Assembly (NCBI GenBank): GCA_937902565.1
Contig: CALFMX010000060.1
Span: 1-14,511, forward strand
DNA: 14,511 bases
Direction: 5' to 3'
Source of the DNA: an uncultured Spirochaetales bacterium
GTDB taxonomy: Bacteria; Spirochaetota; Spirochaetia; Sphaerochaetales; Sphaerochaetaceae
Positions 1-6,974 of this stretch are shown piece after piece. Under the pieces are notes generated by a model. That model searched no databases and was not told the origin of the DNA. It saw only the letters and a list, made by a program, of their open reading frames with translations. The translations under genes were made by a program, and so were the position numbers. Numbering within the stretch: the stretch's first letter is position 1; every line of letters starts with the position of its first letter.

Positions 1-65
1 ATTTGAATGCAATTAATTATGAACTGATTATTGGGAATCTACTGCGGAACTCAGGTAAACCAAAC

Positions 66-1019
66 TCATCGGGCAAGGCGGATGGTGACCTCAGCTGAGC
101 TGAGGGTGTGGATTTCCCCCTCCCGATCGGCCACCACCAGGTGGGCCTCATCATCAATCTCCACTACCCGCGCCTCAAAGTGTTCCCGCCCCTGGTGGAC
201 GACAACATCACGGTCGGTGAGCAGGGAGTAGGTGCGGTAGTAGGAGAGGTAGCCTCGATCCGGCAGCCGTTCAATCAGGGCGGTGAGGTACTCGACGATC
301 CGGATGACCAACAGGTTCGCATCGAGATCCCCGATCGCCTCCTCCTCGCTCTCATAGAGGGAGGTGGCCCGCTCTCTCAGTTCCTCGTCCAAGGCGGAGA
401 AGAGGTTGATGCCGATGCCGACCACCACACTGCTCAGCTGCCCGCTCTCCATCCCCACCACCCCCTCGGTGAGAATGCCGCAGACCTTCTTTTCCCCCAG
501 GTAGAGGTCATTGACCCACTTGATCGCACACTCCTTGCCCGTGGTCTCCAACAGCGCCCGGTGCACCGCGACGCTGGCCATGCTGGTCAGCAGCATCGCC
601 TCGCCGATGGGAAAGGAGATGGGCAGGCGCAGCGAGAGGTAGAGCCCGCCCCGAGGGCTGTAGAAGGAGCGGCCAAGCCTCCCCCGTCCCGCGCTCTGGG
701 AGAGGGCGATCACCACTGCCCGCTCGCTTGAGAGCGCCTTGGCGTAGCGGTTGGTGGAGTCGATGGTATCGAAGAGCTGGACATCCCAGCCGGCGAGCTC
801 GCGAGAGAGGCGGCCATGGTCAAAGAGCGGGCTCAGCGAGATGAGGCGATACCCCACCCTGCTCTTCCCCTCGATGAGGTGCCCCTCATCACGCAGCCGT
901 TCGATCGCCTTCCAGACCGCCGCCCGGCTGATTCCCAACGTTCGGGCCAACTCCTCTCCCGACTGGTAGCGATCGCGCCCGCAGGAGAGGGCGTGGAGCA
1001 ACTGCTGCTTGTTCGTCAT
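66..1019 (-). CDS. birA: Bifunctional biotin-[acetyl-CoA-carboxylase] ligase / biotin operon repressor BirA
   Basis: Cytoplasmic enzyme that makes biotinyl-5'-AMP from biotin and ATP and attaches biotin to a lysine of biotin-dependent carboxylases. The form with an N-terminal DNA-binding domain also represses biotin genes. The N-terminus holds a winged-helix segment (SGEELARTLGISRAAVWKAI), followed by the ligase catalytic domain with GRGRLGR (biotin/AMP loop), KWVNDLY (family KWPNDLY) and GIGIN, then a small C-terminal SH3-like domain. The open frame reaches 1040, but that start lies inside the operator-like repeat. I chose the ATG at 1019 because GGGAG (1027-1031) sits 7 bases upstream; a tandem ATG at 1022 is only 4 bases away. 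The protein is about 317 residues, normal for two-domain BirA. It diverges from bioY, which suits autoregulated control of biotin import. The ligase call is firm and the repressor role is inferred from the winged helix and the nearby operator. Confidence 0.95.
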   Translation of the reverse strand: MTNKQQLLHALSCGRDRYQSGEELARTLGISRAAVWKAIERLRDEGHLIEGKSRVGYRLISLSPLFDHGRLSRELAGWDVQLFDTIDSTNRYAKALSSERAVVIALSQSAGRGRLGRSFYSPRGGLYLSLRLPISFPIGEAMLLTSMASVAVHRALLETTGKECAIKWVNDLYLGEKKVCGILTEGVVGMESGQLSSVVVGIGINLFSALDEELRERATSLYESEEEAIGDLDANLLVIRIVEYLTALIERLPDRGYLSYYRTYSLLTDRDVVVHQGREHFEARVVEIDDEAHLVVADREGEIHTLSSAEVTIRLAR

Positions 1020-1032
1020 CATCAATCTCCCT

Positions 1033-1059
1033 ATTGTCAACCTTTTGCTAGTTTACAAT
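1033..1059. promoter_or_regulatory. Putative BirA operator between birA and bioY
   Basis: Inverted repeat ATTGTCAAC (1033-1041) and GTTTACAAT (1051-1059) separated by 9 bases. The half-sites match the known BirA half-site TTGTAAAC/GTTTACAA with one mismatch in the left arm. It lies between divergent birA and bioY, where such a site is expected. The right arm contains TACAAT (1054-1059), a -10-like hexamer for bioY, so binding would block transcription. I found no good -35 at normal spacing. The spacer is about half that of the E. coli operator (18 bases between the 8-base arms), so the call rests on half-site identity and position. Confidence 0.65.
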
Positions 1060-1062
1060 AGA

Positions 1063-1088
1063 ATGGGGCAGTGTTACCATCGCCCCAT
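1063..1088 (+). promoter_or_regulatory. Stem-loop covering the bioY start codon
   Basis: Perfect 7-base inverted repeat ATGGGGC (1063-1069) and GCCCCAT (1082-1088) with a 12-base loop. The right arm contains the first two bases of the likely bioY ATG at 1087. No Shine-Dalgarno sequence precedes that ATG at normal distance; the only G-run is the left arm. The hairpin could hide the start codon or limit initiation. No U-run follows, so it is not an intrinsic terminator. A regulatory function is inference. Confidence 0.4.
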
Positions 1089-1641
1089 GCAACAAAAACG
1101 CCTCATCCTCACCGCCCTCTTCACCGCCCTCATCATCGTCGGTTCCTATATCCGCTTTCCCCTCCCACCGGTACCCTTCACCCTGCAGACCCTCTTCGTC
1201 CTGCTTGCCGGCTTTCTCGGTGGCTCGAGGATGGCCCTCTTCAGCATCCTCATCTACCTGCTCCTGGGGTTTATCGGCCTGCCGGTCTATAGCGGCGGAG
1301 GCGGCATCGCCTACATCCTCGGCCCGACCGGCGGGTTTCTCATCGGCCTCATCCCAGCCTCGTTCGTCTCCGGCCTTGGCGGCAACTACCCCCATAAAAG
1401 CGAGCATCCGTCGCGCTACATCCTGCGCTGTACCCTCAGTGGCGTGGCAGCGACCCTGCTCATCTACCTCTTCGGCGTCTCTTGGCTGAAGGTCAGCCGC
1501 TCGCTGCCCTGGAAGGCAACACTGCAGGCGGGGATGCTCCCCTTCGTGGTAGGAGATGCGGTCAAGCTTGCCGTTGCCATCCACCTCGCCCGCTCATTCC
1601 ACCCCCGCGTCGAACGCTTCCTCGATGCAACGCTTGCCTAA
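1087..1641 (+). CDS. bioY: Biotin transporter BioY (ECF substrate-binding S component)
   Basis: Integral membrane protein of about 184 residues that binds biotin and imports it, either with an energy-coupling (ECF) module encoded elsewhere or alone. It shows the family pattern: an N-terminal hydrophobic helix, the FTLQTLFVLLAGFLGG segment, a conserved GLPVYSGGGGI region and the GPTGGFLIGL signature, within about six hydrophobic stretches. The open frame extends upstream to 1009, but the ATG at 1087 places the first helix (RLILTALFTALIIVGSYI) at the N-terminus as in relatives. An ATG at 1063 is the alternative. Neither has a convincing ribosome binding site. It diverges from birA across the operator-like repeat and lies 22 bases upstream of cysE. 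No bioM or bioN neighbour is present in the window. Confidence 0.93.
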   Translation: MQQKRLILTALFTALIIVGSYIRFPLPPVPFTLQTLFVLLAGFLGGSRMALFSILIYLLLGFIGLPVYSGGGGIAYILGPTGGFLIGLIPASFVSGLGGNYPHKSEHPSRYILRCTLSGVAATLLIYLFGVSWLKVSRSLPWKATLQAGMLPFVVGDAVKLAVAIHLARSFHPRVERFLDATLA

Positions 1642-1663
1642 ATGCCCAGAAGAATCCTATGGT

Positions 1664-2593
1664 ATGCCCATGAACAAGTGCATAGACCAACAATTCGACG
1701 CTGAGATCTTCATCCCCGCTCTACTCAAAACCTATGACCGGATCGCTGGCAGTGCAAACTTCCACGGTCTCAAACCGCTGCCACAGATGCAGGTGATCGG
1801 GCAGATCTGCGGTGAATTCTTGGAGTTGATGTTCCCCGGCCGCTGTGGCCGTGAACGCAGGGGCCTGAGCCTGGAGCAGATCCTCCTCCAGCAGCTGGAG
1901 CAGGTGGGCTCATCCCTCAAGGGGCAGATCATGCTCGCCTACCAGTATGAGGACCCCACCCTCGACCGCTGGGACGCGCTGGTCCAGGCCGACCAGGTCG
2001 TCCGCTCCCTCAGTGCCATCCTCCCCCAGATTCGCTTGAAGCTGAAGCGGGATGTCCAGGCCGGCTACGATGGGGACCCCGCCACCAAGACGGTGCGTGA
2101 AGTGGTCCTCTCCTACCCCTATATCAAGAGCCTGACGACCCATCGGATCGCCCACGAACTCTTCAAGATGGAGGTCCCCCTCATCCCGCGCATGATGAAT
2201 GAGTACGCCCACAGCGAGACGGGCATCGACATCCACCCGGGGGCTCACATCGGCTCCGCCTTCTTCATCGACCATGGCACGGGGACGGTCATCGGGGAGA
2301 CGACGGTCATCGGGGACAACGTGAAACTCTACCAGGGGGTGACCCTCGGTGCATTGAGCTTCCCCAAGGATGGGTGCGGGTCCCTGATCAGGGGGGTGAA
2401 GCGCCATCCGACGCTGGAGGACAACGTGACCGTCTACGCCAACGCCACGATCCTGGGCGACATCACCATCGGAGAGAATTCGATCATCGGCAGTAACGTC
2501 TGGATCAAGGGTTCGGTTGGGCCGAACACGATGGTGACCATCGCCGACCCCCAGATGACGATCAGGGAGATCAACAAAGCCAAAACGCCGTGA
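1664..2593 (+). CDS. cysE: Serine O-acetyltransferase
   Basis: Transfers acetyl from acetyl-CoA to L-serine, giving O-acetylserine for cysteine synthesis. The product is about 309 residues, the long type: a helical N-terminal half (residues 1-170), then a left-handed beta-helix of hexapeptide repeats (about 187-290). Family catalytic positions are visible: DIHPG at 189-193, DHGTG at 203-207 (H204 equivalent to the catalytic His158 of E. coli CysE) and RHPT at 247-250 (H248 equivalent to His193). Candidate starts are the ATGs at 1664 and 1670; I chose 1664, with AGAAG at 1648-1652 as a weak, somewhat distant ribosome binding site. The gene starts 22 bases after bioY and may be cotranscribed with it, although the functions are unrelated. 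Its stop directly abuts the mtaB stop on the other strand. No cysK is present here. Confidence 0.92.
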   Translation: MPMNKCIDQQFDAEIFIPALLKTYDRIAGSANFHGLKPLPQMQVIGQICGEFLELMFPGRCGRERRGLSLEQILLQQLEQVGSSLKGQIMLAYQYEDPTLDRWDALVQADQVVRSLSAILPQIRLKLKRDVQAGYDGDPATKTVREVVLSYPYIKSLTTHRIAHELFKMEVPLIPRMMNEYAHSETGIDIHPGAHIGSAFFIDHGTGTVIGETTVIGDNVKLYQGVTLGALSFPKDGCGSLIRGVKRHPTLEDNVTVYANATILGDITIGENSIIGSNVWIKGSVGPNTMVTIADPQMTIREINKAKTP

Positions 2594-3907
2594 TCAGGAG
2601 ACCGGGCGGTCGACTACAAAGCCGATCCGATTCTCTCGAGCCACAACCGGGCCGAAGTGCCCACTGACCAGCATCCCCTCGCGCCCGAACGCGGGGGGAT
2701 TGTCTATCTTCACATCAAGGTAGTTGCCACTGACCCCATACCACGCCCCCCCTGAGCGGTTTTGCAGGATGACCTCTCCCCTCTTCCCGACCTGGCGGCT
2801 GCGGTAGCGGTTGAAGAGGACACGCCCCATCTCCCGCAACTCCTTGGCCCGCTCATCACGCACCGATTCCGCCACCCGGTCACTCGCCGTAAAGAGCGGG
2901 GTATCAGGGCGCGGGGAGAAGGGGAAGATATGCAGGGAGGAGAACTCCTCCTCTGCGATCAGGGTCCGGGTTGCCAAGAAATCCTCCTCCTCTTCCCCGG
3001 GCAGGCCGGTGATGAAGTCGGCGGCGATGAAGGGGTCATCCTTGGCAGAGCGCAGGCGCTCCAAAATTCGCCGCAACTCATCGATGGTGTAGTGGCGATC
3101 GACACGGGCGAGGATCCGGTCACTGCCGCTTTGGATGGGGATATGGAAGTGCGGCTGTATCCGGGGGTCACCGATGACGGCAAGCAACCGTTCATCGATG
3201 TGGTCGCTCTCCATCGAGGAGAGGCGCAGGCGGGTGGCGGATGAGAGCTGGGCAAGCAGCGCTTCCAAGAGACCGCCGAGCCCCATTCCCCGGTGGTCAT
3301 ACATCGTCAGGTTCACCCCGGTGAGCATGATCTCCTGGAAGCCCGCCGCCTCGAGGGCGAGGGCACGCTCGACGACCGTCGCCTCATCGAGGCTGATCGC
3401 CTTGCCCCGGGCGATGTGGACACGGCAGTAGGCACAGCTGTTGTCACAGCCGTCCTGGATCTTCAGGTAGGCACGGCTGTGGTAGGAGAAGGAGGCCGCG
3501 GCGTAATCAAAGGGGGAGGCCTCAACGTCGTTGAAGCTCCGTACCGCCTCAAGGAGGGTGAAGCCTGCGACCAGGGACGCCTTGATATGGGATGCGAGCT
3601 TCAGCAGCTGGGCTTTCTTCGAGAGGGGGACGACCGTGAGGTTATCACCGAGGCCGATGAGCTCGTCGGCGTTGACCTGGGCGTAGCATCCGGTGATCAA
3701 CGTCACCCCCTGGGTGGCGAACTTGCGGATCATGCGCCGGGCCTTCTGCTCGGCCTTGCTGGTGACCGTGCAGGTATTGACGATATAGAGGTCACTGGCC
3801 TCCCGTTCACCCACTACGGAGAATCCCTCCTGCACAAAGGAGTCGGCGATCGCCTCGCTCTCGCACTGGTTGAGCCTGCAACCGAGTGTGTAGACACAGA
3901 CGGTCAA
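2594..3907 (-). CDS. mtaB: tRNA (N6-L-threonylcarbamoyladenosine(37)-C2)-methylthiotransferase MtaB
   Basis: Radical SAM methylthiotransferase that converts t6A37 to ms2t6A37 in tRNAs reading ANN codons. At 437 residues it has the normal length. The N-terminal MTTase domain has three cluster cysteines (about C10, C46 and C74). The radical SAM domain carries C154-x3-C158-x2-C161 within DGCDNSCAYCR, and the C-terminus (about 375-437) resembles a TRAM RNA-binding domain. The TLGCRLNQCE start and the CRVHIARGKA stretch after the cluster favour MtaB over MiaB or RimO. It starts with TTG at 3907, with AGGAGG 7 bases upstream. The upstream gene's TGA overlaps in TTGA, so the two genes are probably translationally coupled. 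The stop codon abuts the cysE stop in the palindrome TGATCA. Confidence 0.93.
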   Translation of the reverse strand: MTVCVYTLGCRLNQCESEAIADSFVQEGFSVVGEREASDLYIVNTCTVTSKAEQKARRMIRKFATQGVTLITGCYAQVNADELIGLGDNLTVVPLSKKAQLLKLASHIKASLVAGFTLLEAVRSFNDVEASPFDYAAASFSYHSRAYLKIQDGCDNSCAYCRVHIARGKAISLDEATVVERALALEAAGFQEIMLTGVNLTMYDHRGMGLGGLLEALLAQLSSATRLRLSSMESDHIDERLLAVIGDPRIQPHFHIPIQSGSDRILARVDRHYTIDELRRILERLRSAKDDPFIAADFITGLPGEEEEDFLATRTLIAEEEFSSLHIFPFSPRPDTPLFTASDRVAESVRDERAKELREMGRVLFNRYRSRQVGKRGEVILQNRSGGAWYGVSGNYLDVKIDNPPAFGREGMLVSGHFGPVVARENRIGFVVDRPVS

Positions 3908-4653
3908 TGCTGCTCCTCCTGCCTTCGCAGCTGCTCCATCACCACCTCTATGGCGCCCTTGAGCCCCATGCGCATCTGCTTGGCGTAGGGGTTGTAGCGC
4001 TGCAGGTCGTAGAAGAGCTGGATCGGGTCATTGCATGTCTGCTCCATGACGGTGAGCAGGGTCTTGTACCCGGTGGTGGCAAGCTCGGTGGGACGGGCGC
4101 TGAGCTCACTGAGGGTACGCCCGATGAAGTGGGTGATGCCCTGTGACCAGGCCGCCTCACGGTCGTGCTGTTCGCAGCTCATGTGGAGGACCTTCAGCCC
4201 CCAGCGGGCAAACTCCTCACTCCACCACCTGAAGGTCTCGTCACTGCAACGCACCCTATCAAGGATCATCGGCAGCCCTTCCACCCCATACTTGCCGCTG
4301 TCCGGGCCGAACATCGGGTGGGTGGCGATGCACTCGATCTCATCGCCCAGGACTCGTCTCATCACCTCTGCAGGGTGGAGTTTGACCGAGCAGGTGTCCA
4401 TGACCACCGTCTCCTTGCCGATACGGGAAGCGGTACGTTCGAGCACCCCCTCAAAACTGCTGATGGAGACACAGTAGAAGAGCGCTGACGCAGTGAGCAC
4501 CTCGTCCTCACTGACGAGCCGAACCCCCGTCGGGGTCGCCTTGCTGCTCCGCGAATATGCCACGACGTCAAAGCCATGGCGGGCCAACTCCTCCGCCCAG
4601 AAGACGCCGAACCGCCCCAAGCCATATACACCGACTGTTTTCACTGCTTCCAT
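3904..4653 (-). CDS. tyrA: Prephenate/arogenate dehydrogenase (TyrA family)
   Basis: Oxidises prephenate (or arogenate) with NAD(P)+ in tyrosine synthesis. The 249-residue protein is a single-domain TyrA without chorismate mutase or ACT domains. The dinucleotide-binding fold starts with GLGRFG (residues 11-16). Further family marks are DTCSVK (about 86-91) and THPMFGPDSG (111-120), whose H112 matches the conserved substrate-contacting histidine; the C-terminal half is helical. The ATG at 4653 has no Shine-Dalgarno; GTG at 4644 (residue 4) is the alternative. A sigma-70-like promoter is placed so that transcription would begin at this ATG. The TGA stop overlaps the mtaB TTG start. It is slightly short for the family but no key motif is missing. 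Specificity for prephenate over arogenate cannot be read from the sequence. Confidence 0.86.
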   Translation of the reverse strand: MEAVKTVGVYGLGRFGVFWAEELARHGFDVVAYSRSSKATPTGVRLVSEDEVLTASALFYCVSISSFEGVLERTASRIGKETVVMDTCSVKLHPAEVMRRVLGDEIECIATHPMFGPDSGKYGVEGLPMILDRVRCSDETFRWWSEEFARWGLKVLHMSCEQHDREAAWSQGITHFIGRTLSELSARPTELATTGYKTLLTVMEQTCNDPIQLFYDLQRYNPYAKQMRMGLKGAIEVVMEQLRRQEEQH

Positions 4654-4688
4654 GGGGGCATTGTAGAAAAAAGAGGCGAAGGGAGCAA
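4653..4688 (-). promoter_or_regulatory. Promoter of tyrA-mtaB, predicted leaderless
   Basis: On the minus strand, TTGCTC (4688-4683) is followed after exactly 17 bases by TACAAT (4665-4660). Counting the last base of the -10 hexamer as -7 puts +1 at 4653, the A of the tyrA ATG. The -10 matches consensus at 5 of 6 positions; the -35 is weaker. The region between the hexamer and the ATG is GCCCCC, with no ribosome binding site, which agrees with a leaderless transcript. Confidence 0.45.
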
Positions 4689-5826
4689 CTAGCCCAGACT
4701 AAAGAAGAGCAACGAGACTATCCCAACGCCCATCAACAGGGCGAGGAAGAAGAAGACTGCCGAGAGTCCAAAGGCTGCGATGATCGCACTGAGAGCGAGG
4801 GGGATGATAATCCGCCCCACTGTCGAGCCCATCGACCGGATATTTGAGAGTTGCAGGAGCTCTCCGCTCCAGACGGAGATCTCAAGGACCTGGCTGACGG
4901 GGTTGACACCCCCCCATACCGAAGCCGAGCAGGACCATGCTCAGGTAGGCAAGGGGCAAGGAGGGGGAGAGGGCGAAGAGAATGAGCGCAACGACAGAGG
5001 TACAGGCAAGGGCCAAGAGGGTGGTCTTGGTCCGCCCTCCCCGCTTGAGCAGCGGGATCACCACGAGCCGGCTGGCCGTCGCCCCGGTGTGGATGATGGA
5101 GATGGCCAGGCCGATCTGGGCCGCTGAAGCCTGGAAGTTCTGGGAGAGGGCGAGCAGGGGGTAGACGACATTGGTGTACTCCACCGCATTGGCGATGACG
5201 AGGAAGAGGAGGTAGCTGAGTTACTGTCGCTCCTTGAGCAGCGAGAATGAGTCGAGGAGGCGCGAGGGACGCTTTGCATACCGTTCGGTATCGGCAGGGG
5301 GCTTCATGAAGGCAAAAGCGATGCCCATGACCAGGTAGATGAGCGCAATCTGCAGATAGCCGTGGTACCACACCCCCTCCTTGAGGGCGGTGATGTACCA
5401 CCCGCTGGCAATGGCTCCCATCGAGTAGAGCAGGTGCATCAAGGGGATGTTCCGTCGCACATGGGCCGGGTCCGAGGCGACCATGAGCACGGTATTGCTC
5501 GCAGAGTAGAGGTAGCCGCAGAGCGAGCTTGCCAGGAAGAAGAAGGCGAATGAGGCAAGCGAGTGGGAGAGCCCCATGCCCATGAGGGCGAGAGAGGAGG
5601 AGAGGATGCCGACGACCAGCATGGCATGGGGGGAGAGGAAGCGGCTGACCACCAGCAGGAGGAGGAAGGAGATGAGACTTCCCACCTGGCTGGCCGACAT
5701 CAATCTCCCCATCGCTTCGATGGTGATATCATTGGCCGCCCTGATCTCCTCGGAGAGCCCACCGAAGAGCGATGACGAGAAGGCAAGGACGACAACCATC
5801 ACGAAGAGGAGATATCTGAAGCGCAT
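4689..5826 (-). pseudogene. Major facilitator superfamily transporter, disrupted by a stop and a frameshift
   Basis: Hydrophobic MFS-type transporter broken in two places. Starting at the ATG at 5826 (MRFRYLLFVM), the first 201 residues cover about six membrane helices and the central loop, then meet an in-frame TAA at 5221-5223. The same frame continues straight after it (LSYLLFLVIANAVEYTNVVY) through further helices to the G7 run at 4909-4915. There the frame is lost and soon ends at 4882. Reading the run as six Gs restores MGGVNPVSQVLEISVW and final helices ending at the TAG at 4689-4691. Allowing for the extra base, the locus is 379 codons including the TAG, a normal MFS length. No good ribosome binding site precedes 5826. 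Substrate unknown. It lies divergent from pta and 35 bases upstream of tyrA. Sequencing error could explain the G run but less easily the TAA. Confidence 0.85.
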
Positions 5827-5866
5827 AATTGACCATACCACAGAGGGGGCCGCTATGACAGACTCC

Positions 5867-5895
5867 TTTAACAAGTACCCTCTTCGTGCTACGAT
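5867..5895 (+). promoter_or_regulatory. Candidate promoter of pta
   Basis: TTTAAC (5867-5872), a 17-base spacer and TACGAT (5890-5895), with TG at 5887-5888 making an extended -10. Transcription would start near 5902, leaving a leader of about 30 bases that includes AGGAG (5921-5925). TATACA at 5906-5911 is an alternative -10 without a convincing -35. Confidence 0.35.
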
Positions 5896-5931
5896 GGGTC
5901 AACACTATACAACGCTACCAAGGAGCAATAG

Positions 5932-6933
5932 ATGACGTTTGCACAAGCTATGAAGGCCCAGGCTGTACAAGCCGGCAAGACCCTCGTCCTTCCGGAGGGG
6001 TGTGAGGAGCGGACCATCCAGGCCGCACGGATTATCACTGATGAGAAACTGGCCAAGGCCGTCATCCTGATCGGCCGTGAGAGCGAGGTCTCCAAAGCCG
6101 CAGCCGCCCTCTCGGTCTCCCTTGATGGCATCACCATCCTCGACCCCACAGAGAGCGCAAACCGCTCCCGCTATGCCGAGGAGTACTACCAGCTGCGCAA
6201 GCATAAGGGTATGACCGAGGCCGAGGCCGATGAAGCAATCGTCGACGCCCTGCGCTGGGGTGCCATGATGGTCCGTCTCGGCGATGCCGATGCCATGGTG
6301 GCCGGTGCACAGAACACCACCGGTGCCGTCCTGGTGGCCGCCTTCACCATCATCAAGACGAAGCCGGGCATCAAGAGTGCCTCATCCTGCTTTGTCATGG
6401 CAACCGACAAGAGCGAGTACGGGGCAAACGGCTCCTTCATCTTCAGTGACTGTGCCACCATCCCCAACCCGACCGTTGACCAGCTCGCCGAAATCGCGTT
6501 GGCCAGTGCCGACTCATGCCGCACCTTCCTCGGTGTAGAGCCGAAGGTTGCGATGCTCTCCTACTCCACCAAGGGCTCGGCCAAGGGCGAACTTGTCGAC
6601 AAGGTGGTCCAGGCCACAGCGCTCGTCAAGGAGAAGGACCCCACCCTCGCCATCGATGGTGAGCTGCAGCTCGATGCCGCAATCGTGGGAAGTGTTGCCC
6701 AGAGCAAGGCTCCCTCAAGCACAGTGGCCGGCGCCGCCAACACCCTGGTCTTCCCCGACCTGCAGAGCGGGAACATCGGCTACAAGCTGGTCCAGCGCCT
6801 TGCCGGGGCCGAAGCGTATGGACCCATCCTCCAGGGCTTCGCCAAACCGGTCAGTGACCTCAGCCGTGGCTGCTCGGTCGATGACATCGTCATCACCAGC
6901 GCCATTACCCTGGCCCAAAGTGCGGCCAACTGA
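5932..6933 (+). CDS. pta: Phosphate acetyltransferase, short form
   Basis: Interconverts acetyl-CoA plus phosphate with acetyl phosphate plus CoA. With acetate kinase this gives ATP and acetate during fermentation. The protein has 333 residues, the catalytic PTA_PTB domain alone, without the N-terminal DRTGG and CobB-like regions of the E. coli form. Family marks run from LPEGCEERTIQAA near the N-terminus through NTTGAVLVAAF to DGELQLDAAIV and the C-terminal signature PDLQSGNIGYKLVQRL followed by GPILQGFAKPVSDLSRG. The ATG at 5932 has AGGAG 6 bases upstream, the best ribosome binding site in the window. No ackA is adjacent; the downstream gene encodes a MATE exporter, and a hairpin fills the 39-base gap between them. 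Confidence 0.97.
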   Translation: MTFAQAMKAQAVQAGKTLVLPEGCEERTIQAARIITDEKLAKAVILIGRESEVSKAAAALSVSLDGITILDPTESANRSRYAEEYYQLRKHKGMTEAEADEAIVDALRWGAMMVRLGDADAMVAGAQNTTGAVLVAAFTIIKTKPGIKSASSCFVMATDKSEYGANGSFIFSDCATIPNPTVDQLAEIALASADSCRTFLGVEPKVAMLSYSTKGSAKGELVDKVVQATALVKEKDPTLAIDGELQLDAAIVGSVAQSKAPSSTVAGAANTLVFPDLQSGNIGYKLVQRLAGAEAYGPILQGFAKPVSDLSRGCSVDDIVITSAITLAQSAAN

Positions 6934-6941
6934 GTGTATTG

Positions 6942-6974
6942 ACAGCCGGCCTCTCCCGTTGGGGGGCTGGCTGT
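6942..6974 (+). promoter_or_regulatory. Stem-loop covering the ribosome binding site and GTG start of the MATE gene
   Basis: ACAGCCGGCC (6942-6951) pairs with GGCTGGCTGT (6965-6974) over ten positions: nine Watson-Crick pairs and one G-T wobble, with a 13-base loop. The right arm includes the first two bases of the GTG start at 6973. The G-run 6961-6966, the only ribosome-binding-like sequence, lies in the loop and stem. No T-run follows, so it is not an intrinsic terminator for pta. It probably limits initiation of the MATE gene or separates it from pta translation; function is inferred. Confidence 0.5.

Noticed and set aside
54..65. GGTAAACC near the left edge as a second BirA half-site
   Set aside because: It is a single arm with no partner at a reasonable distance and lies downstream of birA.
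1..65. The AT-rich left edge as a promoter or terminator
   Set aside because: No hairpin with a T-run and no paired -35/-10 at acceptable spacing is visible; too little sequence is present to judge.
1009..1086. A longer bioY product starting at 1009
   Set aside because: That start lies opposite the birA start and upstream of the operator, with no ribosome binding site, and would add an N-terminal extension foreign to the BioY family.
5221..5223. The MFS in-frame TAA as a programmed read-through or as a split into two half-transporters
   Set aside because: No ribosome binding site precedes the first downstream start (GTG at 5184), and the second half carries its own frameshift. Decay is the simpler reading.
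6942..6974. The pta-MATE hairpin as an intrinsic terminator
   Set aside because: The stem is followed by GAAGCAACAG rather than a T-run and extends into the downstream start codon.
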